A DNA stretch of 64,000 nucleotides from Symsagittifera roscoffensis (Eukaryota > Xenacoelomorpha > Acoela > Convolutidae), in the NCBI RefSeq assembly GCF_963678635.1, contig NC_087065.1, forward strand, positions 68,450,956 to 68,514,955, written 5' to 3'. This document shows, in pieces, positions 54,747-64,000 of this stretch. Position numbers and translations under genes: made by a program. Below the pieces are notes generated by a model that saw only the letters and a list, made by a program, of their open reading frames with translations, did not search any database and was not told where the DNA came from. How positions within the stretch are numbered: position 1 is the first letter of the stretch; every line of letters begins with the position of its first letter.

Positions 54747-55631
54747 TGTGCCAGTCGGTCATATTTGGAAGTTTGACCTTGAGAAGAGCAGAAAACACTT
54801 GATTTTGGAGTGAAATTTAAATTTTTAAAATTTCGAATGGAACATGTCATGCACGATTTTCTCGCGAGAACTGAAAATCAGAAAAAGAAAAGAGAACAAT
54901 TTTAGAACAATTGCGGGAAAGTTGTCAGATAAAAACGAGTGGGAAATTGCTATTTGCAATTTCCATCATAGTGAACAAGAGTAGAGCTGTCCTATCTGAA
55001 ATAGAAGACAGAGTATTCCCGAGAGAGTAATTATTCGAACTGGACCAGAGTGAACCTTCGACGGAAAGGTGGACAGCTTGAGTGTCCCAATGGTCCACAT
55101 AAAACTTCGTTCTTGAGTTCAAACTTACCCTCACCATTCAAACTGATAAACATTGAACTTATCTAGTTATTTTAGTTAATTCTAGAGTTGCTCACCCATT
55201 TAATTACTTCCTGTGCTTGAGCGCATCAACATGTGAGTCCTTAATTTAAATTTCTAGAGTGTGTTTTATGATTGTTATGTTGAGGTAAGGCGAGTTTTAG
55301 GTTGATCCATCTGAAATGGATCAAAGTTCCACTGTCTAATAAAAAAGCAACTTAACGGATTGTTCCGACCCGGTTTTTAACGGCGTTCATGTATTTTGGG
55401 TATCTAGAGACCTAAGTATGGGGACGTTTCTAATTCTAGAGTGGGGGGATATTTTAGTAGTAGCCTTTAAGCTGTAACGGGTCGTAGTCTCATGTCACAA
55501 GCGAACCGAATTGGCTCCGACTGATTTGAGGCGGAAAAACACAAGAGATAGTGTCCCTGACTCCCGAGCCAATAGTTATAGGGCCTATTTTTCTTAAGCC
55601 TCATGTGTGACTGTAGTAGACGAATGTTACA
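54747..55631 (+). repeat. Element B 3' LTR (885 bp)
   Basis: Copy of 32739-33623; single difference seen at 55485 (T). AATAAA at 55338-55343 would end element transcripts. Confidence 0.95.
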
Positions 55632-56509
55632 TAACGTCACTAATGCAACTATTGGAACCGGTTAATTTTAGTTCGGACGTGGTTGGACTTATTTTCGTGG
55701 TTTTTGAAAAATAAACAAAACGCCACAAAAAGAAAATCTATCGAAATTTTTCACTTAGGGCGACAAACTTGTTGTTCGGACAACATACATTAGTGAATCC
55801 ACAAATTTTAAAACCCGTTTACCAACAACCTTCCTGCCCTACAAGAAATCGAACTTAAGGTTTTGATTTAGTGGATTCATCAATCCGGAGGGATCCAAAT
55901 AGCATTGTTTTGGCAAACTTTCTCGTCTGAAACGTTTTAGATCGTTTTTTTTTGCATTTATTTAGAAAAGTATAGGTCTTTTGAGCTCGGATTTTTAGGT
56001 CAAACAGACAAGAATTGCGGAAAAGTTAGGCGGAACCTTTACAATAAAAGACGTTTTGGTTTATAACTTTAAAACAACTTGACCGATTCAGTTCCTCTTG
56101 GTACCGTTAGAACAGAAATTAAGTAGGCTTAAACATAAGTGAACTGTTTTTTTTGAAAAAAAAAAACCATAGAAAACTTTTTCAGTTTGCTTTTAGCAAA
56201 ACTACGCCCGTTTTTGAAGCTGGACCCTTCACATTTTGTAAAAAAAGTTTTGGAAAGCCCTCATACCCCTAGTAAAAGGTAGCAACGGTCTAATAAGTTT
56301 TTTTGTTGTTATTGTCGACAATACGGAAGGTTTAGGGAACCTGAAAAACGACAAACAAATTGGAAATAGGTTTGTTATAAGACCCATCTCAGTTAAGGAA
56401 AACTCTTAAATAAGCAGTCTAGCTTCAATTCAGAGGGGTCTAGCGCCAGCACAAACCCTTCCTAGTTAGTTGATTTCGCATAATTGGCTCTGAGACCGTA
56501 TCCGGAAGG
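55632..56509. other. Host or old repeat DNA right of element B
   Basis: No ORF or known repeat recognised. AT-rich with many T runs. It does not continue the LTR fragment seen at the left flank (32501-32738). Confidence 0.4.
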
Positions 56510-56770
56510 GTCTCGGGTATCATATTTTGCCAAAACGGAAAAGTCAAATTTTGCCAATCTGGAAGGGTCATATTTTGCCAATACGGAGGGATCTCAATTC
56601 GGAGGGGTCCTGTTTTCGCCAAAACAGAAGGGTCATTTTTTACCACTCCGAAGAAGTCGTAATTCGGAGGGGTCCCGTTTTTGCCGATCCGGCGGGGTCC
56701 CAATTCGGATGGGTCCTGCTTTTTGGAAGGATCATTATTTGGCAATCCGGAGGTGTCCCAATTTTTAACT
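56510..56770 (+). repeat. Degenerate tandem repeat, block 1 (GGAGGGGTCC / TTTTGCCAA units)
   Basis: Units of about 32 bases alternate CAATTCGGAGGGGTCC, GTTTTCGCCAAAAC and AGAAGGGTCATTTTTTACC segments. Nearly the same block recurs at 58695-58890 inside the decayed element A copy. Frames open through it are repeat products. Confidence 0.75.
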
Positions 56771-56799
56771 TCCATGACCCCTTGATAATATACCTCTCT

Positions 56800-57600
56800 C
56801 AAAATTAGAAATTAAAAATATCTTTCTTGCAAATACAGAGAAATTACCGCTTGAACTGCTAAAAAAGAACAAAGACCTTGATCCAGTCAATAGACAATTA
56901 AAGTCTTGGCACAATTATAAAACAAAACCCGTAAAAGCAGATATCACAATTCTAGGAAAAGAACACATCTAAGATACTTTAGAAAATTCAATAACACATC
57001 CACGAAGGAAAAGACAGTTTTTTTAGAATACCAAACATCTGATTTAAAAGTACTTTGCTTACCGTTAAGTATTATACTCCTAGCAATTCACATTTCGCAT
57101 TCCTTAAACACTAAAGGACATGCAGAATCAGAAAAAGCATACTCAAATTTTATTCAAAATTTTGACTTTCTTTTTGACCAATTTGGATCCAAGTATTAAG
57201 ATTGCATAACATGCCAATTAAATAAACCATAGCCACATCAAAAAGAAATAGCAGGAAAACATGATCTTAAAGGACACAGTTTATGTTTTAATCACAGAAT
57301 CTCATTCGATTCAAAAAGGACTAATATCACCCTCTTCAGAGGGAAACTCATATACAATAGTAAAAGTTGACGCATTTACACACTACGTAGCTCTCAGCCC
57401 AGTAGCTCCTTGTAATGACTATTATGCATATACAACATTTTATGAACACTGGATTGCGAAACTTGGATTACTAGAAATCCTTGCCACAGATAATGGCACT
57501 GAGTTCATCAATAATGAAAAAATCACACCATGCCATCTAGATAACCTTAAACAAAAGCCCCGAATTTTTCATACCTTTGGATTAATGGTTTAGTCGAAGC
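56800..57600 (+). pseudogene. Retroelement A copy 2: pol relic (RNase H-integrase junction and integrase N-part)
   Basis: Multiple stops and frame changes. The start (56800-57110) corresponds to pol sequence just upstream of the left edge of copy 1. 57261-57593 remains open and aligns with copy 1 through the first catalytic Asp region and TDNGTEF. Same orientation as copy 1. Confidence 0.75.
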
Positions 57601-58590
57601 AATGAACCGTTCACTACAAGAATATCTCAGATGTATTATAAATGGAAACGATACAAAATATACTGAATGGTCAACAGATGTAAAATTATTCCCCTCGGCT
57701 TACAATTAGCAAATAACAACAACCTTAGGACTGTCATCTTATGAAATGGTCTTTAATCAAAAACTACGAATATCAATAATATTCACAGCAAATTCCTCAA
57801 AAAAACACACAAGGTAATGCCAGCCTACAAAAAAATCATTGTGTTATAATCTACCATTACATACACACGATGAAGATCGATTTCGACCCCCACAGAATTT
57901 AAACTAGCCTCCGGCACACAAAATGAATAGGTTTTAAACAGAGATAAAAAGCACAATGAAGTTTATCAAAAAATAGCCAAAAAATTTTACAAAGACAGAA
58001 TGTTCACTGCCAAATAATTTCTCGATTGACACCAGCTACAAATTTAATAATTGGAACATTTGTCTCAATCCCAAATTTTGTAACACAAAAAAGTTTATCT
58101 GAAAAATTACAACCAATTCGAAAAGGACCCTTTCAAAATTTTGACAAGTCCACTGATGTAACTTATAAACTTATTGATTCAAACAAAAAAGAAATTGTTC
58201 AATATAGAAACACTCTTTTGCCATATTACCCAAAAGAATACGGTCTTCGCGAGCTAAAACAATTATACTCCTTTACGGGACTCAAAGTTGTCCAGGACAA
58301 CTCAGACAATAATCAAAAACAAACAAATGATATAAATTGTAAACCACGAATTTCAGAAATAAAAAAAGATGAAAATACCCGACAAAATCACAAGAAATAA
58401 GCAATAAACAAATACCACAGAAACAAACAAAAAACCGAAATTAGAAGAAAAAATTTTACCGCAAAAAAAAGAAAAATCTCAACAACGACAATTATCGCGA
58501 TTTTGAGAACAACCAGAAAAAATTACAAAACCTTCATTCCACAATCTAAAATATCAAAGAAAGTTGAATTCGAAAAATGTTTTTCTGATT
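57595..58590 (+). pseudogene. Retroelement A copy 2: integrase C-part and tail relic
   Basis: Follows copy 1 (476-1620) with several indels and stops. 58026-58400 is open and matches the LIIGTFVSIPN domain and the following tail. The last bases before 58590 match the end of copy 1 pol (KTFIPQSKI). Confidence 0.75.
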
Positions 58591-58694
58591 AGTTATCATT
58601 TTAAATTTTCAGAAATATAACAAATGTTTCTTCTTTTTTCGAAAATTTCATCCTTTAATTTCAGGATATTAAAGACTACATATATTTTTGGGTA

Positions 58695-58890
58695 TCTTTG
58701 GGTCTCGGGTATCATATTTTGCCAATACGGAAGGGTCAAATTTTGCCAATCTGGAAGGGTCATGTTTTGCCAATACGGAGAAATCTCAATTCGGAGGGGT
58801 CCTGTTTTCGCCAAAGCAGAAGGGTCATTTTTTACCAATCCGAAGAAGTCGTAATTCGGAGGGGTCTCGTTTTTGGAAGGATCATTGTTT
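58695..58890 (+). repeat. Degenerate tandem repeat, block 2
   Basis: Near copy of 56510-56690, starting GGGTCTCGGGTATCATATTTT (positions 58700-58720). It separates two copies of the same pol segment, so it marks a duplication junction. Confidence 0.75.
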
Positions 58891-58892
58891 GC

Positions 58893-59455
58893 CAATTACA
58901 ACCAATTCGAAAAGGACCCTTTCAAAATATTGACAAGTCCACTGATGTAACATATAAACTTATTGATTCAAATAAAAAAGAAATTGTTTAATATAGAAAC
59001 ACTCTTTTGCCATATTACCCAAAAGAATACGGTCTTCGCGAGCTAAAACAATTATACTCCTTTACAGGACTCAAAGTTGTCCAAGACAACTCAGACAATA
59101 ATCAAAAACAAACAAATGATATAAATTGTTAACCACGAATTTCAGAAGAAAATTTGTTAACCACGAATAAAAAATGAAGAAAATACCCGACAGAATCACA
59201 AGAAACAAGCAAAAAACAAATACCACAGAAACAAAGAAAAACCAAAAATTAGAAGAAAAAATTTTACCAAAAGAAAAAAAAGAAAAATCTCAACAACGAC
59301 AATTATCGCAATTTTGAGATTAACCAGAGACAACCTTCATACCACAATCTAAAATATCAAAGAAAGTTGAATTCCAAAATATTTTTTCTTATTAGTTATC
59401 ATTTTAAATTTTCAGAAATATAACAAATGTTTCTTCTTTTTTCGAAAATTTCATG
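58893..59455 (+). pseudogene. Duplicated pol 3' segment of element A copy 2
   Basis: Repeats 58107-58660 almost base for base from TTACAACCAATTCGAAAAGG, but carries its own stops and small indels. This is a local duplication with the GGAGGGGTCC repeat block in between. Confidence 0.8.
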
Positions 59456-60109
59456 CTGAAACTCTTGAACAACTAGTTCAACTTTAGCCAATCAGAAGGT
59501 GTCTAAACATCACCTCATTCTGACACCACTTCTTTAGCCGACACTTTGCAAACTTCAAACATATATGTAACTATAACTAAAAGACCTCCAGGTCAAAATT
59601 AAGCAACCAGCTCGTATTTGGTATTTGACAAATGGAATAAACAAAATCTAAAAATTACAGCCCTCTCTATCAATTAGTTCAAAGATCAACAAAATTGTCC
59701 AAACTCCTGGATACCCCCGATCATCCAATAAATGAAAACAAAATTAGAAAGCTCGTTCTTAGACATTCAGTCTTCTCTCCATCAAAAATTGCCTACTTCC
59801 ATCTTACTTGTCAAAAATCAGTAAGCAATCCTACCAGAATCAAGTTTAGCCTCAAAAAGTAGAAAAAAATTCGGCAGGAACGAATGCTTTCTCAAATGCT
59901 TCTTTCCGGTTCAGTCAAATTTTTTCATCTTTTTTCAAATCAGCATTTCTTTATTTTAGATTTTTTCGAACTATTTCTCTTTCTCTTCATAATTTTTTTG
60001 CAGTTTTTTCAAAAATTTTTATTCACTCCACAAAACCTACTTCAACTTTGCAAAAATTCTTGACAAAATTTCGAGGTACGAAATTTCAAAAACTATCTAA
60101 ATATTAAGA
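59456..60109. other. Element A copy 2: pol-env spacer
   Basis: Corresponds to 1640-2440 of copy 1 (shared AACTATAACTAAAAGACCTCC-like and CCTCCAGGTCAAAA segments). No ORF. Confidence 0.6.
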
Positions 60110-61320
60110 CATCTGTTCAACAAAAAAAAGCATTTTTTTTCTTCTAGTGATAATTTTCATATTTTTAATATCCCTAATTCTGACAATATGCAAATGTAAA
60201 AAAAGGCAAAACAATTTTTGCATAAGCAACGATATTTTTAATCATTTTCATAGAAGAGTATTATGATTAACCTGAAATTTCTTCATGGTTGAAAATATTA
60301 AGGATATTCAAAACTGCTAATCAACAACCAACACAACAGTCCCCACCGGCTACGACATCCCAGGAACCTCCAATAACACCAACATCCAGTCAGACAAATC
60401 ACCCTCAATCATCAACACTTATTTCATTTCAAGCAAACCCATATACATTTGAGGAAAGACATTCACTATTATCAGAAACTTAAGAACCTGTAATTCGCCA
60501 CGCACCCCTAAGCGAACCACAATACGAACCAATGTATATTATATACATTCAACAATATCTCAATAGAACAAGACATCTAAGTCAAAACCAAAACATATCC
60601 ACAATAAATAGACAAATCATACATCCAAGACAAAATAAAAATTTTACAACTCCCAGAGTTCATTTTAATATATCGTCATCACCAACCACAAATCCTGTAG
60701 ATCTTTCCAGTAGTACAATTCAAAGTACCTTATCACCATTAAAATCTACCTCACAACAAAATACTCCGAACATAAAATCGGATAACTGAGAATCAACCCC
60801 CACAGCCGAACAAAGTCGTGAAAATCCCTCTAACAACCCAAGTTCAACACAACATCGCCTACATTGGATGACACAAGCTTTCACTCAAGGTGAGCCAAAT
60901 TTGGTAAACGACCCAATAGATACCTCATCAGACACACCCTTGTCACTATCAGAAAACCTCTCACTTTCATCAACCCCTTCAATAAGGCAGACCTCAACAA
61001 CATTATTTCCTCCAAATTTCCGTACAAATTTAGACGAAAGATATAAGGAACATTTAACCAATAATATACCATTACGATTAGACTGGAATACATTCAAATC
61101 ACCATCTCCAATACTTGGTCAACATCTTGACAGTAACAGACTACATAATTGGGCATTCAACAGATTACAAAATCGACACGATATTCACAAAGACATACAG
61201 GAACCTAACATACAAATCCTTACACAAGACATTCTTACACTTATATTTGAAATAACAAAAAAACTTAACAATTTAGTACATCACTCTCTCCCCTCAGCTC
61301 CACCAAATTTCATCAATTGA
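60110..61320 (+). pseudogene. Element A copy 2: small membrane ORF and Pro/Ser-rich ORF relics
   Basis: 60110-60260 is a broken version of the 62-aa membrane protein. 60289-61320 matches the ATG-less ORF of copy 1 (FQxNPYTFEER, then HPRxNxNFxTPRVHF, LRLDWNTF), now split by stops into pieces at 60289-60483, 60532-60789 and 60868-61320. Conservation of this frame in both copies supports its having been coding. Confidence 0.7.
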
Positions 61321-61985
61321 ACTTTGAAACGTTTTCAAATCTAACCAGAAACAGAACTCGCTTGCAAATATAACACTCCACTTTTTAAAAGACAATACTA
61401 AGAAATTCTTATTGAATACAAAAAAGGTTTCGACATGAATACAGGAAAGTTAATAATTTTCGAATAAAAAAAGCCAATATCCAACGTATCACAATAAAAA
61501 AGACAAAAACTCATACATCCCAGTAACATTTCTGAAAAAAACACATGGAGAGCTGGTGGAAAACTTCGACCTCAAGACAAAAGCAGTACACGTTTACAAG
61601 AACTATCACTTATGAACAATACCTAACTTGGTGGAATTCATTATTACATCCACTAAGACATGAAATTAGACTATACGATAAGAAGATTTTTTCCAGAAAT
61701 GTCATTATCAGAACAAAAAACGCTTCAACACTTAAGTGAACTTGAACGAACACAAATTTTACAATCATTTGCACTTGCAGTATTCAAAATACCTTATGCA
61801 GGATATATTTTTTCAGGAAATAGATCAAGTTTTTGTATTACACATGTACGAAAAAATATCGCCATTATATGTATTTGAAGACAAAAGATGAAACAAAAAA
61901 AATCACTTTGTTCTACAAAAATAAAGTACATTTTGTCGATACACTTTCAAGACGCACATATTTTTGGGATACCGCAGTCAATACC
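61321..61985 (+). pseudogene. Element A copy 2: displaced envelope-like middle segment (first copy)
   Basis: Matches the middle of the 869-aa protein (about residues 325-560) but stands before the N-terminal part. It is almost the same as 62796-63480, so it is a duplicated segment out of order. Several stops. Confidence 0.75.
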
Positions 61986-64000
61986 TAACTTAAGAATCAC
62001 AAGAAATAGAAACATTAAAAATTTTAGCCACACTTTATTCAAAAGCTCGAGCTACAACATTTACAGGATACAAAATTTCAGCAACATTATCAGAGAAAAA
62101 AGTACATTGTTCCCAAGTCTCAAAGGGAAACAAAAATAGACTTGATCACGAATATTTCTATCAAAGTAATGTTGAAAGACTTTTACATCTTAGCCCTGAA
62201 GATTGTAAAAAACGAACCTAACTAGTTGAATTTAACCACAAATAAAGACAAAAACCAAAAATTGGAAGACTTTCAAGTTTTTCCAGACTATGCACATCAA
62301 GAGGAAATTGAAAGATACCAAGGTTATATAAAATTAGATGACAAATACCCATTACACGGCGCACATTGACGATTAACTTATGAGCTCCATGACAACAATT
62401 GGAAACCACAGAATAGAATAAACAACCCCTCTAATTGCAAAGCTGTCACAAAATTGAAAGGATATCAAGAATTTATGTTTTTTGATGGGGAAATCCAATT
62501 AGAAAAAGTACAAGTAACACGAAATTTAAAAGCCGACAGGATAATTTATCAAGGAATACGATTTGTTTGTAAAACTGATCAATGATATTGCGATACAACA
62601 ACAAGAACACAAGCAACGGTTGTTTGGTTCCACGAAGACACATGTACCACATTTCAAGTTGCAATAATACACACAAGAATGATAAAATTTCATCAGGAAC
62701 ACTTTAATGAATCCATCCCTTTTGATAAAGTAAACCCTGAAAAATTCGACAAAACAATTAATGTTTTAACAATATCACTAATATAGAAAGCAAATTGAAA
62801 CATTTTCAAATCTAACCAGAAACAGAACTCGCTTGCAAATATAACACTCCACTTTTTAAAAGACAATACTAAGAAGTTTTTATCGAATACAAAAAAGGTT
62901 TCGACATGAATACAGGAAAATTAATACTTTTCGAATATAAAAAAGCCAATATCCAACGTATCACAATAAAAAAGACAAAAACTCATACATCCCAGTAACA
63001 TTTCTGAAAAAAACACATGGAGAGCTGGTGGAAAACTTCGACCTCAAGACAAAAGCAGTACACGTTTACAAGGACTATCACTTATGAACAATACCTAACT
63101 TGGTGGAATTCATTATTACATCCACTAAGACATGAAATTAGACTATACGATAAGAAGATTTTTTCAAGAAATGTCATTATCAGAACAAAAAACGCTTCAA
63201 CACTTAAGTGAACTTGAACGAGGACAAATTTTACAATCATTTGCACTTGCAGTATTCAAAATACCTTATGCAGTATATATTTTTTCAGGAAATAGATCAA
63301 GTTTTGTCGAGTACGAAAGAAACACTTTTTTGTATTACACATTAACGAAAAAAGTATCGCCATTATATGTGTTTGAAGACAACAGATGATACAAAAAAAA
63401 ATCACTTTGTTCTCCAAAAATGAAGTACATTTTGTCGATACACTTTCAAGACGCACATATTTTTGTGATACCGCAGTCCCATGTGGATGAAAAAAAACCA
63501 CAATGTCTTACAACTAAACCCTGACGAAGATAAATACTATCTACTTACACCATATCCCACATTAATGCAACCACTAAAAAAGTTTTCACCAGAAAGAATC
63601 CGAGCCATCAATCGCAACCCAAATATTGATATACAATCAGTTGGAATATCTTCTAAATCTGATATACAACATCACATTAGAACACAGCAATTTCAAGAAT
63701 TACTAACACAAAAGGACACAATACAACGACAATCAATCGACCAAAATTCAACAAAACTTGCCGAAACTGCAGGATTTGCAGACATTTATACTCATGACTA
63801 CAGCGGATATTTTAAGGATAATAAAGATTACATATATTTAAACGGTGAAAAATACCGACCACAAGATATTTTACCCAAAAACATTTTCAGTTTGTAACCT
63901 TAAAAAACGAAATTCTTGCCTTTCTAGGATGGCCCTATTACATCTTAGAACGATTGACTATCTTATACGCTATGTTTATGTTGACACACTTACTAGAAGA
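61986..64000 (+). pseudogene. Element A copy 2: envelope-like relic, N-terminal to C-terminal part
   Basis: 61986-62795 follows residues about 45-325 of the copy 1 protein, 62796-63480 the middle, and 63481-63897 the C-terminal ectodomain (open, 138 codons). After a frameshift the membrane segment begins (63898 on) and runs off the window. Stops and indels throughout; non-functional. Confidence 0.8.

Larger units (their letters stand above)
32739..55631 (+). mobile_element. Retroelement B: 22,893-bp Ty3/gypsy-type LTR element with two giant ORFs
   Basis: Complete element bounded by 885-bp direct LTRs starting TGTG and ending TACA. Order: LTR, primer-binding-like site, 2.5-kb repeat-bearing leader, gag-pol (2935 codons), short spacer with a splice acceptor, 126-codon ORF, 2832-codon ORF, 3' UTR, LTR. 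Pol order (protease, RT, RNase H, integrase) is that of Ty3/gypsy. All long ORFs are open and the LTRs differ at one base in my reading, so the insertion is very recent and the copy may be competent. Typical Ty3/gypsy elements are 5-12 kb; the excess comes from the second giant ORF, the leader and the long Pol. No exact target duplication seen (left flank CGTAA, right flank TAACG). Confidence 0.93.

Noticed and set aside
56484-56808. Overlapping frames of 93-120 codons on both strands with repeated FxNxEGS peptides
   Set aside because: Repeat products of the GGAGGGGTCC tandem block.

Overview
The window is animal genomic DNA. The firmest host gene is a complete minus-strand homologue of the centriolar protein POC5: eight exons, 22903-32088, 552 codons, joined by GT-AG introns in consistent phase. 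Three exons of a rhodopsin-type GPCR lie downstream of it on the same strand (10418-16346). The AT-rich non-coding DNA is full of tRNA-like SINE pieces, a MITE family and other dispersed repeats. I cannot fix the lineage from this. An invertebrate or basal chordate fits; bacteria, fungi and plants do not.

Layout: (1) 1-8162, copy 1 of retroelement A. It holds the 3' end of pol (integrase), then a tightly packed, partly overlapping series of ORFs: a 62-aa membrane protein, an ATG-less Pro/Ser/Thr/Gln-rich frame, an 869-aa envelope-like glycoprotein and two ORFs separated by one in-frame TGA. (2) 8163-10417, its non-coding 3' side. (3) 10418-32738, host DNA with the GPCR, orphan exons and POC5, plus SINEs, MITEs and two old LTR relics. 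(4) 32739-55631, retroelement B, a nearly pristine 22,893-bp Ty3/gypsy-type LTR element. (5) 55632-64000, old repeats and a decayed, rearranged second copy of element A in the same orientation.

Element B is the main discovery candidate. Its two 885-bp LTRs differ at one base in my reading. Between them lie a 2.5-kb leader with tandem repeats, a 2935-codon gag-pol ORF (two zinc knuckles, protease, RT, RNase H and a D,D35E integrase) ending in a macrodomain-like module, a 126-codon ORF, and a 2832-codon ORF in the position usually held by env. That last protein carries a complete SGNH/GDSL hydrolase domain, a second SGNH-like domain with an altered nucleophile block, a long uncharacterised region, and a SUMO-interaction-like motif near its C-terminus. 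Strong 3' splice sites precede both gag-pol and the 126-codon ORF, so the downstream ORFs are probably expressed from spliced (or trans-spliced) RNAs.

Element B stands about 650 bp upstream of the POC5 start codon, directly abutting a fragment of an older related LTR. A diverged solo LTR of the same kind lies in POC5 intron 1, so this family has inserted around the locus more than once.
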